A stretch of 18,337 nt of DNA from CAMLDH01 sp966250375 (lineage in GTDB: Bacteria > Pseudomonadota > Gammaproteobacteria > Burkholderiales > Burkholderiaceae_D), in assembly GCA_966250375.1 (NCBI GenBank), contig CBINHE010000085.1, forward strand, positions 1 to 18,337, written 5' to 3'. This document shows positions 1 through 7,397 of this stretch, piece by piece. Within the stretch, counting starts at the first letter, position 1, and every line of letters begins with the position of its first letter. The translations under genes and the position numbers were made by a program. The notes beneath the pieces are model-generated. The model was not told the origin of the DNA. It did no database searches and was given only the letters and a program-made list of their open reading frames with translations.

Positions 1-40
1 TAAAATTGAGTTTCATATTTGTGTATAACCCTATGGGTTA

Positions 41-87
41 GGGTGGGGATGGGTTTAATGCCGTGGCTTGTAACCCATCCCCATCCC
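41..87. repeat. G-rich/C-rich inverted repeat (hairpin)
   Basis: The G-rich arm at 41-55 is complementary to the C-rich arm at 72-87. The core GGGGATGGGTT (45-55) pairs perfectly with AACCCATCCCC (72-82) around a loop of about 16 nt. It lies beyond the 3' end of the reductase gene and is the first of several inverted repeats at this edge. It could be an intergenic repetitive element or a strong RNA hairpin. No coding role is supported. Confidence 0.6.
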
Positions 88-95
88 AACCAAGA

Positions 96-119
96 GGATT
101 GCGCTTGCAAGCGCAATCC
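96..119. repeat. 24-bp perfect palindrome
   Basis: Bases 96-107 (GGATTGCGCTTG) are the exact reverse complement of 108-119, with no spacer. A second perfect palindrome, ATCGCATGCGAT, lies at 133-144, followed by ATTCGAAT at 143-150. A CCCCTT/AAGGGG mini-hairpin sits near 163-175. Together with the hairpin at 41-87 these make a dense block of symmetric sequence. Its function is unknown; a repetitive extragenic element is the simplest reading. Confidence 0.7.
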
Positions 120-220
120 GCTCCGCAGGCGGATCGCATGCGATTCGAATTCCCTGCTACGCCCCCTTGAAGGGGAAGGAGCCTTTAACGCTGGCGCTGA
201 GCAAATAATGTGCCGAACAC

Positions 221-250
221 TATTGGGGAAGGGGCTGTTCTTTCCCAATA
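221..250 (-). terminator. possible hairpin terminator of the ribonucleotide reductase gene
   Basis: TATTGGGGAAG (221-231) pairs with CTTTCCCAATA (240-250) at 10 of 11 positions around an 8-nt loop. The hairpin begins 17 nt beyond the reductase stop codon. No clear U-tract follows on the minus strand, so it may stabilise the 3' end or work poorly as an intrinsic terminator. Confidence 0.4.
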
Positions 251-266
251 TTTCATGGGTGAGTAC

Positions 267-2066
267 TTAGGGGCACAGCTCGCACTCCTCGTGCGGTGAT
301 AGAACGGTGCCTTTATCGGGAGTCGGGCGAAACATGTTGCAGCCTTTCAATCCCAATTGATACGCTTGCATGAAAACATTCCGATAAGGGTCAAAACTTG
401 CATCGTCCGGCAAGTTGATGGTCTTGGAAATGGATTGATCGACATGTGCCTGCAATATCGATTGCAGCTTCAACTGCTCGACGGGATCAACATCGACCGC
501 CTCAACAAAATAATCCGGCATCGATACATTGTCTCCGTTTAACTTGCGGAACAGCGTCCATGCATAATCGCTCACCAGCAACTTTTTGATCATCCCATCC
601 GCCGCTCGGACATGTCGATGGGTATGCAACGCGTAGATTGGCTCAATGCCGCTCGATACATTGTTCGCCAACAGGCTGATGGAACCGGCAGGCGCAATGG
701 CAATGAGGTGGCTATTGTGAATGCCTTTGTGGCGAATTGCATCGATGATCTCTTGCGGCAAAGACTGGATAAAATTGCCTTCCACATATTTGGGCACGCG
801 ATATTCCGGAAAGATACCGCGCTCATGCGCAAGCTCGGTTGATGTGTGATACGCAGCATGACATATCGTTTGCATCACGGCGTCCGCAATTTCAAGCGAG
901 GACACCGATCCATAACGCACACCGAGCATTGCGAATGCATCGGCCAAGCCGGTTATTCCAAGCCCGATGCGACGCGAAGACCGAGCCACCTTCTCCTGCG
1001 ATTTCAGCGGAAAATGCGATATCTCATAGACGTTATCCAACATCCTGACGGCAACGGCAGCAGTGCCGGCAATCCCCGGCAAGTCGAGTTTCGGATGGGG
1101 GCCGAACGGGTCCGTCACGAATTGCGTCAAGTTGATCGAGCCGAGGTTGCACGCACCATGCGGCGGCAAGGGCACTTCACCGCAGGGATTCGTGGCACTG
1201 ATCGTCTCTGCATACCAAAGATTGTTGGAACGATCCACGCGGTCGATGAAAATCACGCCGGGGTCGCCGCATTCAAATGCCGCCTTTTGAATGCGATCCC
1301 ATAGTGCGCGCGCGGAAACGATACGCATCGCAACGCAAGGTTCAGGGGTCGTCGAGCCGGACCATATTCTTTCGCATACCATCGCGCCGGCTGGCGCGGT
1401 TCGTCCCGCCAGCGGGAAGACCAATGGCCACGACTCATCCTTTTCTACCGCTTGCATGAAAGCGTCGGTGGCCAGCACCGAAAGGTTGAAATGCCGCAAC
1501 GCTCCCGGTTTGCGTTTCGCATCGATAAAAAGTTCGATATCCGGATGATCGCAACGCAGCGTGGCCATCATTGCGCCACGCCGGGTGCCGGTAGACAGCA
1601 GCGTCGCGCACGCCTGTTCCCACACCTGCATGAAAGACACCGGGCCGGAAGCAACATTACCGGAATCGGCAGCAGACAATCCAGCCGGCCGCAACGTCGA
1701 AAAATCACAGCCGATGCCGCCGCCTTCCTGCATTGTTACCATCGCTTCGCCTAGCGCCGAAAAAATCGCGCCGATGGAATCATGGATGAGTCCTGTCATG
1801 AAGCAATTGAATAACGTCGTGCGGCGTTGCGCACCCGCGCCCGCCAAGATGCGTCCATCCGGCAAAAAACGAAAATGCGAAAGTGCTGCCTCGAAAAGTT
1901 GGCGCCATTCGTCGCGATGATGCGACTCCGGTTTGGATAGCGCCAAGGCGACGCGGGACCATGTTTCATGAATGGACGGCTCATGCGAAATGCCGTCCTC
2001 AAAGAGCCGGTACTTGGCATTCCAGACATGCTCTGCGATTGGCTCGGTGAAAATGTCGTTCGGCAT
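267..2066 (-). CDS. Adenosylcobalamin-dependent (class II) ribonucleotide reductase
   Basis: Reduces ribonucleotides to deoxyribonucleotides in the cytosol, using an adenosylcobalamin-generated thiyl radical and needing no oxygen. The 599-residue protein has the RNR barrel signatures: the N-terminal redox cysteine in LFNCFMTG (C88), the glycine-rich GGGIG (115-119), the radical-site motif NPCGE (N293, C295, E297), the partner cysteine in ACNLGSINL (C306), and a C-terminal pair CELC (C595, C598) that re-reduces the active site. There is no N-terminal ATP-cone of usual length, and no small-subunit (nrdB) gene lies nearby, which favours class II over class I. The length fits the shorter NrdJ/NrdZ-type enzymes. 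A phosphoribosyltransferase is divergently transcribed 185 bp away. I found no convincing cobalamin riboswitch or NrdR box upstream. The class assignment is strong; NrdJ versus NrdZ naming is left open. Confidence 0.93.
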   Translation of the reverse strand: MPNDIFTEPIAEHVWNAKYRLFEDGISHEPSIHETWSRVALALSKPESHHRDEWRQLFEAALSHFRFLPDGRILAGAGAQRRTTLFNCFMTGLIHDSIGAIFSALGEAMVTMQEGGGIGCDFSTLRPAGLSAADSGNVASGPVSFMQVWEQACATLLSTGTRRGAMMATLRCDHPDIELFIDAKRKPGALRHFNLSVLATDAFMQAVEKDESWPLVFPLAGRTAPAGAMVCERIWSGSTTPEPCVAMRIVSARALWDRIQKAAFECGDPGVIFIDRVDRSNNLWYAETISATNPCGEVPLPPHGACNLGSINLTQFVTDPFGPHPKLDLPGIAGTAAVAVRMLDNVYEISHFPLKSQEKVARSSRRIGLGITGLADAFAMLGVRYGSVSSLEIADAVMQTICHAAYHTSTELAHERGIFPEYRVPKYVEGNFIQSLPQEIIDAIRHKGIHNSHLIAIAPAGSISLLANNVSSGIEPIYALHTHRHVRAADGMIKKLLVSDYAWTLFRKLNGDNVSMPDYFVEAVDVDPVEQLKLQSILQAHVDQSISKTINLPDDASFDPYRNVFMQAYQLGLKGCNMFRPTPDKGTVLSPHEECELCP

Positions 2067-2251
2067 ATCACGATCTCCGACTGCCTGTCATTGATACAGC
2101 TTAAAAGCAGATCAGGAACGAAACTTGATCCAGCGCAGAGAGGCGCGCCATTGCAGACCTATGCTGTTTAAATAGACGATTCAGGATAATCGCATGAAGA
2201 AAAAATACAAAAAATACAAATGCGGTTCCGATTCCATTTCTGTCAGGCTTT

Positions 2252-2923
2252 ATGACATTGCATTCCACCTTTGATAATCGTGCCGAAGCTGCGGAAGCGC
2301 TGGCGTTGCGCTTGCATGACTATCGAGGCCGCAATCCCTTGATTCTCGCAATTCCGCGCGGCGCGGTGCCGATGGGGAAAATCATTGCAGAACGATTGGA
2401 AGGAGAACTGGACATCGTATTGGTACACAAGCTTTGCGCTCCCTTCTCCCCCGAATTCGCCATCGGCGCCATTGATGAAACCGGTTGGGTCTATCTAGGC
2501 ACGCCTGTTGAAGCGGTAGGAGCAACGAACGCCCTTATCGAACAGGAAAAAACACGGCAATTGGAAATGTTGAAGAAACGCCGCGCGCAGTACATGCCGT
2601 CCAGACACCCGGCCGATCCCCATGGACGCATTGCAATCGTGGTGGATGATGGCTTGGCCACAGGTGCAACGATGATTGCCGCGCTGCATGCCGTTCGCGC
2701 CAAAAATCCGGCTGAATTAGTGTGTGCCATTCCAGTGGCCGCGCTGGACAGTCTGGTCAGCATCATCCCATTCGCCGACAAGGTGGTCTGTCTCCATGCA
2801 CCCGCCGATTTTTTCGCGGTGAGCCAGTTTTATCGGCACTTTTCCCAAGTGGAAGATGAAGAGGTCGTGCGGATACTGGCCGCTGGTGACACTGCCCGCA
2901 GCAATGTGAAAAAGCCTGACTGA
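2252..2923 (+). CDS. Phosphoribosyltransferase-family protein
   Basis: A 223-residue type I phosphoribosyltransferase-fold protein. The PRPP-binding signature, hydrophobic strand plus acidic pair plus glycine loop, is IAIVVDDGLATGAT at 128-141 (D132, D133). The early AIPRGAVPMG (33-42) is the usual loop of the small family often annotated as 'predicted phosphoribosyltransferase'. An insertion around 64-120 probably forms the hood that sets the acceptor substrate, which I cannot identify. It starts at ATG with a weak CAGG-type site about 5 nt upstream. It is divergent from the class II reductase; a joint role in nucleotide supply is attractive but inferred. The ORF is intact, and it is convergent with the small acidic protein gene. 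Confidence 0.85.
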   Translation: MTLHSTFDNRAEAAEALALRLHDYRGRNPLILAIPRGAVPMGKIIAERLEGELDIVLVHKLCAPFSPEFAIGAIDETGWVYLGTPVEAVGATNALIEQEKTRQLEMLKKRRAQYMPSRHPADPHGRIAIVVDDGLATGATMIAALHAVRAKNPAELVCAIPVAALDSLVSIIPFADKVVCLHAPADFFAVSQFYRHFSQVEDEEVVRILAAGDTARSNVKKPD

Positions 2924-3117
2924 TCCGATCCGTTAGGAGCGTGTACGGAATAACTTCCCGATTTGAACGCGGCCCATACATGGAAAGTATTCACGCAAAA
3001 GTAAGTGTGGATTTTGGAGGAGCGGATTTACAACCGGTAACCTGAAGAAGCGAAACGCATCCGGATTCTGGCCGCAAACCCGGACGCGCTTTACTCCTTC
3101 AACCTACTTCACTGCGT

Positions 3118-3143
3118 AACAGGAATGATGAACAGGAATGATG
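3118..3143. repeat. 13-nt perfect tandem duplication
   Basis: AACAGGAATGATG occurs twice back to back (3118-3130 and 3131-3143) in the gap between the phosphoribosyltransferase and the small acidic protein gene. It looks like a replication-slippage duplication; no function is evident. Confidence 0.8.
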
Positions 3144-3182
3144 ATTTCGTTGCAAACGAACCCACTAGCCGCCGGTTCGCCA

Positions 3183-3458
3183 TCACTCCTTTTTTGGTGA
3201 TTCGATTCTTGTAACACCGCCCGTTACCGCAAGCGGATCACTTGCTGGAAACGTCAATTCAAGAGCATCGTCCAGCAATTCCTCTTGCTTCTCGTCCTCG
3301 TCAGATGAAGTGATGTTTCTCTCGATAACGTCCTTGGATGACGCATCTTGCTTGGCAACATCCTTGGGCGTTTCCGCAGGCGAATTATTGCCAGGCGACG
3401 ACCTTTCCTTTGGATCCCTTTGCTCGTCCTCTTCAGAACTTGTTTTCAGATTAGACAT
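3183..3458 (-). CDS. Small acidic conserved hypothetical protein
   Basis: A 91-residue hydrophilic protein with no signal peptide, membrane segment or cysteine. The first 55 residues are rich in E, D, K, S and P and probably disordered. The C-terminal part, from EELLDDALELTFPASDPLAV onwards, carries a 'TFPASDP' motif that I recognise from small stress-type hypothetical proteins of proteobacteria; its function is unknown. I chose the ATG at 3458, not an upstream in-frame start near 3611, because CGGAG lies 8 nt before it and the composition changes there: the upstream extension is basic and aromatic and unlike the rest. The gene stands alone, between a phosphoribosyltransferase and an IS110 stub. 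Confidence 0.75.
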   Translation of the reverse strand: MSNLKTSSEEDEQRDPKERSSPGNNSPAETPKDVAKQDASSKDVIERNITSSDEDEKQEELLDDALELTFPASDPLAVTGGVTRIESPKKE

Positions 3459-3575
3459 GTCATTTCTCCGAGTGAACAGCAACTTGAGGCGACGGTATCG
3501 CCTCGTGTTTATATGCGATAGTTCGCAAAGATGAAAGTTCAGTATCGGGTGAATGTCAGCCTGGTTCCAATAGAA

Positions 3576-3651
3576 TGGACGCCCTCTTTCAAAGCGGCAT
3601 GAAAGTGCCAAAATAGGTGTGGTTTCCCTCCCTCAACGAAAGGAGCGTCCA
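3576..3651. repeat. Imperfect inverted repeat flanking an IS110-type leader
   Basis: TGGACGCCCTCTTTC (3576-3590) is nearly the reverse complement of GAAAGGAGCGTCCA (3638-3651), with about 47 nt between the arms. The right arm also supplies the AAAGGAG ribosome-binding site of the transposase stub that starts at 3654. It may mark the left end of the former element, although many IS110 members lack terminal inverted repeats. Confidence 0.5.
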
Positions 3652-3653
3652 CT

Positions 3654-3788
3654 ATGAAGATAACGACCATTGGCATTGATTTGGCAAAGAACGTTTTTCA
3701 TCACGTCGATCGGAAATCGCATTCCCTTGGTATTGAGCCTGTCGGCTCCACCACTTTTCAAGGGCCGCACACTCATATGAAAACCGCT
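3654..3788 (+). pseudogene. IS110-family transposase, N-terminal remnant
   Basis: The first 15 codons read MKITTIGIDLAKNVF, the typical start of IS110/IS1111-family DEDD transposases, including the first catalytic Asp of the RuvC-like fold (D9). A good ribosome-binding site (AAAGGAG) lies 8 nt upstream. Similarity fades within about 20 residues, and the open frame then continues as an antisense shadow over the histidine kinase 3' end, so almost the whole transposase (normally 300-400 residues) is gone. It is a decayed insertion, truncated next to the kinase stop codon. The right boundary is approximate. Confidence 0.6.
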
Positions 3789-6700
3789 CTAATGCCACAA
3801 AACCGTCTCCGGCAGCGCATCGCAAATCGCCGCTATCGTGGCAGCACAGGTCTTTGTAAAGCTATCCAGCTGTTGCGCATTCTCGGTGGCACCGCGTATC
3901 GCCCGCTCCAGTTTGCCTGCCGCTTCGGCCAGCGCTGCAGCACCAAGATTGGCCGCGACGCCCTTGATGCCATGCGCCGTACCCGCTGCCTCATCCCTGT
4001 GGCCGGCGACAAGCAGCGCTGCGATCTTCGCAGGCACATCCGCCTGGCTAGCGACGAACTGCGTCAGCAGTCGGCGATACAGAAGCATGTTGCCGTTGAC
4101 CCGGCGCAGCGCCGATGCGGTGTCTATCCAACTGGCATCTAACTGGATTGCTGAAGCAGCGCCGTCCGCATCGACGGCATGGTCAGGCACGCCCCTACTC
4201 TTGTCCCCGGACAGCCGGCGGTCCCAACGCGAGAGTGTCGCAAACAGCATCTCGGGATCGATCGGCTTGGAAATAAAATCGTTCATGCCGACAGCGATAC
4301 AGCGCTCGCGCTCCTCTGCCATCACGTGCGCGGTCATCGCCACGATGGTCACGTCCGCAATCGACGCATCGGCGCGGATCGCCGTGGCCGCCGCATAGCC
4401 GTCCATCTCCGGCATCTGCAAATCCATCAGCACCACGTCGTAGCGTTGCCCCGACTTCAGCTTGCCGAGTGCAACGCGGCCGTTGTCGGCCACTTCCACC
4501 ACCACCCCGGCGCCAGTCATCAGTTCGGTGGCGACCATCTGGTTGATGACATTGTCTTCGACCAGCAGCACGCGCAAGCCGTCGAGCCGGACCTGCGTGG
4601 CGGCGGCGGGTACCGCATGCGGGCCCCTGTTGTACATTTGCTGCAACGTGTCGACCAGCATCGATGCGCAGACCGGCTTGACCAGGAAGCCGTCGAGCGG
4701 GCTGCTGTCGGCCAGCTCCTTCACTTCATCGTGGCCGAACGCAGTCACCATCAGGATCGCCGGCGGTGCGGCGAGCGCCAAGTCGAACTTGATCGCGTGT
4801 GCGGCCTCGATGCCACTCATGTTCGGCATTGTGCAATCCATCAATACCAGCTCGTAAGCACGCCCTTCTTCCTCGGCGCTGCGCACCGCGGCCACTGCTT
4901 CGCTGCCGGAAGCCGCTTCGTCGACTGACAGCGACAGTGCCGTGCAATGGCCAGCCAGCACCCGGCGCGCATCCGAATTGTCGTCGACGATCAGCACACG
5001 CAATCCGTTAATACGGTCGGGCAAGGCGGGCGCGATATTGTCTTGGCCGCGCCCAATCCAGGCGGTAAAGCTGAAGGTGCTGCCAACGCCGAATTCGCTC
5101 TCCACCCAGATGGTGCCTCCCATCATTTCAACCAAACACCGACAAATCGTCAGCCCGAGCCCGGTGCCACCGTACTTGCGCGTGATGGAACCGTCTGCCT
5201 GCGTGAACGCCTGGAACAGGCGCTGCTGCTGCTCGGGCGTCAATCCGATGCCGGTATCGCTCACCGAGAGCTTGAGCTTGACCTGCGAGCCGGTATGCTC
5301 CAGCCATTCGACACGCACCAGCACTTCGCCGCGTTCGGTGAACTTGACCGCATTGTCGATCAGGTTGGTGAGAATCTGCTCCAGCCGCAGTGGGTCGCCC
5401 ACCAGCGACTGTGGCACGTTGGATGGCACATCGAACACCAGTTCCAATCCCTTGTCGGCGACCTTGTGGCCGATCACGGTGGTCACTTTGTCCAGGGTGC
5501 GGTCGAGCACGAAGCCGATTTTCTGCATGTCCAGCTTGCCGGCCTCGATCTTCGAGAAGTCGAGGATGTCGTTGATGATACCCAGGAGCGAGGTGCCGGC
5601 ATTGTGGATCTTGGCAACGTAATCGCGTTGCTTGTCCGACAGATCGGTCGCCAGCGCAAGGTGTGACAGACCGATGATCGCATTCATCGGCGTGCGGATT
5701 TCATGGCTCATGTTGGCCAGGAATAGCGACTTGGAGCGGGTGGCTTCTTCCGCCCTCTCCTTCGCTTCGGCCAGTTCCCCTTCGGCTTCCTTGCGCTCGG
5801 TGATGTCCTGCACGACAAACACCATACCCTTGTTCATGTCTTGCGGATCGATCAGTTTGGCATGCACGATGCACCAGATCGTATGGCCATTCTTGTGCGC
5901 CAGCGGGAAGTCGGCGGTAAAGACACCTCCGGCCTGGATCACCGGGTGCGTAGTCTGCCCTCTACTCTCATACTCTTCCTGCGATGTGTACAGTACACGT
6001 GTACTGCAGCCAATCAGTTCACCGCTCGCATAGCCGAACATCTGCTCCAGTCCGCCGTTGCAGCGGATGATGATGCGATTCTTCAGGAATGCGATGCCGG
6101 TCGCCGCGTTGTCGAGAATCGCCCGCTGTTCCAGCAGCGCCTGGTCGAGTTCGGCGGTGCGCTGCCGCAGCAGTGCGGTGCGCTGCCGGACCTTCTCCGT
6201 GTAGCCGGTGAGCACGAAGTACAGGAACGGCGAGATAATGATCAGGACAACGAGAGTGGACAACGCCACATAGATATAAATCGTCCTTGCCAGTTCCGTC
6301 AGTTTTTCAGTGCCGCTCAACACCGCCATCGAGTATTGGCCCTGTATACCGTCTATCCCGTCTATCCTCAACGGTGCAACATACGAAAAATACTTCCTGT
6401 CCTGCACGGAAAGCATGCCATCCGCCTCCAATGTGCGACCACTTAGTCCGGAAATGGAGGATGACACGAATCTTGAATTTTTCAGTATCGCCAAGTCCTG
6501 GCCGAACTTGGAACTCATCTTTTTCAGCATCGCGCCGGACAGTTCCTTCTCGTACACCATGATTGCGGCCAGTGCCTGCTCGCTATTTCCGGTCTTGATG
6601 TTAAAGCTTTCTCTGCTAATGCCTTGCGTAATCCTGATGGTGATGCCGTCCGCATGCGGAATCAGCCGGATTCCGAACTTGTTCTTGTCGATGTCCCTGC

Positions 6701-7397
6701 GCGGAATATTCGCATCCCATTTCAGGCCGAGCGCCTGATGCGCGTCGCTCGAGTTTTTCGATTCGCGCACAAAACGGTTATCGGAAGCAAGCGCTGAGAT
6801 ATTGCCCGTCACTTTCCGGTCCGTATCCCGATTCACTCCCAATTGGTAAGAATACGTTTCCAACCCGCGATATTTTCCCTTGTGCTCGAAATATGGAAGA
6901 ACCAGTTTGCCGCCGATGATTTCAGCCGCAGGCGTCGGGGGGACAGCGGCAATGCTGTCGTGCGGTGAAACCAGGTACAAGCCGACGTAATCGAGTTCAT
7001 TTTGCCTTGCCAGCGAAAGCGCGTTATCGAGAAACCAGACCTGGTTTTCGAACAGTGGCGTCGCTTCGTGGTCCTCCAACCTTTCCCCGATCTGCTCTTC
7101 ACGGAAAACGAAGAAAGGCCCTTTGGCCAGAGCGAGAGATTTTTGCGGAACGCCAGGCAGCGATATGAATTGCACCAGGGAGTTGTAGTAGTTGTTCGTG
7201 AGCTCTGTCAGTTCTTGCTGGAAAAGATGGCTGACATTCTTCTGCTCCTCGATCAGACTCTTCTCGACACTGCTCCTGCCGCCCCAGCTCACCACAATCG
7301 CCAGGGTCACGGACAGCAACAACAGGATGCCATACAAAAGCAGACCGAATTGCCGGCCCAGCCTTATCTCTACCTGTTCAAGGTTCATACCTTTCAT
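3789..7397 (-). CDS. Hybrid sensor histidine kinase (PAS-HisKA-HATPase-REC-REC-HPt)
   Basis: Inner-membrane hybrid kinase. Residue numbers count from an in-frame ATG at 7403. One N-terminal membrane segment (about 19-39) and a second (about 373-400) enclose a periplasmic sensor of about 330 residues. Then come a PAS domain (about 425-535), HisKA with phospho-acceptor H567 in MSHEIRTPMN, HATPase with the N box near LIDNAVKFTE and G boxes DTGIG and GGTGLGL, REC1 (D856 in LVLMDCTMP), REC2 (D994 in VVLMDLQMP) and a C-terminal HPt domain (H1144 in AHGIKG). All phospho-acceptor residues are present, so a complete BarA/TorS-like relay is predicted. I prefer the start at 7397: its ATG overlaps the TGA of the upstream binding-protein gene as ATGA, implying translational coupling. 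No partner response regulator is in the window. Confidence 0.93.
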   Translation of the reverse strand: MKGMNLEQVEIRLGRQFGLLLYGILLLLSVTLAIVVSWGGRSSVEKSLIEEQKNVSHLFQQELTELTNNYYNSLVQFISLPGVPQKSLALAKGPFFVFREEQIGERLEDHEATPLFENQVWFLDNALSLARQNELDYVGLYLVSPHDSIAAVPPTPAAEIIGGKLVLPYFEHKGKYRGLETYSYQLGVNRDTDRKVTGNISALASDNRFVRESKNSSDAHQALGLKWDANIPRRDIDKNKFGIRLIPHADGITIRITQGISRESFNIKTGNSEQALAAIMVYEKELSGAMLKKMSSKFGQDLAILKNSRFVSSSISGLSGRTLEADGMLSVQDRKYFSYVAPLRIDGIDGIQGQYSMAVLSGTEKLTELARTIYIYVALSTLVVLIIISPFLYFVLTGYTEKVRQRTALLRQRTAELDQALLEQRAILDNAATGIAFLKNRIIIRCNGGLEQMFGYASGELIGCSTRVLYTSQEEYESRGQTTHPVIQAGGVFTADFPLAHKNGHTIWCIVHAKLIDPQDMNKGMVFVVQDITERKEAEGELAEAKERAEEATRSKSLFLANMSHEIRTPMNAIIGLSHLALATDLSDKQRDYVAKIHNAGTSLLGIINDILDFSKIEAGKLDMQKIGFVLDRTLDKVTTVIGHKVADKGLELVFDVPSNVPQSLVGDPLRLEQILTNLIDNAVKFTERGEVLVRVEWLEHTGSQVKLKLSVSDTGIGLTPEQQQRLFQAFTQADGSITRKYGGTGLGLTICRCLVEMMGGTIWVESEFGVGSTFSFTAWIGRGQDNIAPALPDRINGLRVLIVDDNSDARRVLAGHCTALSLSVDEAASGSEAVAAVRSAEEEGRAYELVLMDCTMPNMSGIEAAHAIKFDLALAAPPAILMVTAFGHDEVKELADSSPLDGFLVKPVCASMLVDTLQQMYNRGPHAVPAAATQVRLDGLRVLLVEDNVINQMVATELMTGAGVVVEVADNGRVALGKLKSGQRYDVVLMDLQMPEMDGYAAATAIRADASIADVTIVAMTAHVMAEERERCIAVGMNDFISKPIDPEMLFATLSRWDRRLSGDKSRGVPDHAVDADGAASAIQLDASWIDTASALRRVNGNMLLYRRLLTQFVASQADVPAKIAALLVAGHRDEAAGTAHGIKGVAANLGAAALAEAAGKLERAIRGATENAQQLDSFTKTCAATIAAICDALPETVLWH

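Noticed and set aside
2197..2221. A-rich direct repeat (AAAAATACAAAAAATACAAAT) as a regulatory site
   Set aside because: It is low-complexity A-rich sequence, more likely an UP-type or untranslated promoter stretch than a specific operator.
2067..2251. Possible cobalamin riboswitch upstream of the class II reductase
   Set aside because: The 185-bp region shows no recognisable B12-box sequence or the expected set of helices, and NrdR-box-like repeats were not found either.
4179..5666. Long plus-strand open frames opposite the histidine kinase
   Set aside because: They are antisense shadows of a high-GC coding region; the minus strand shows unambiguous kinase domains.
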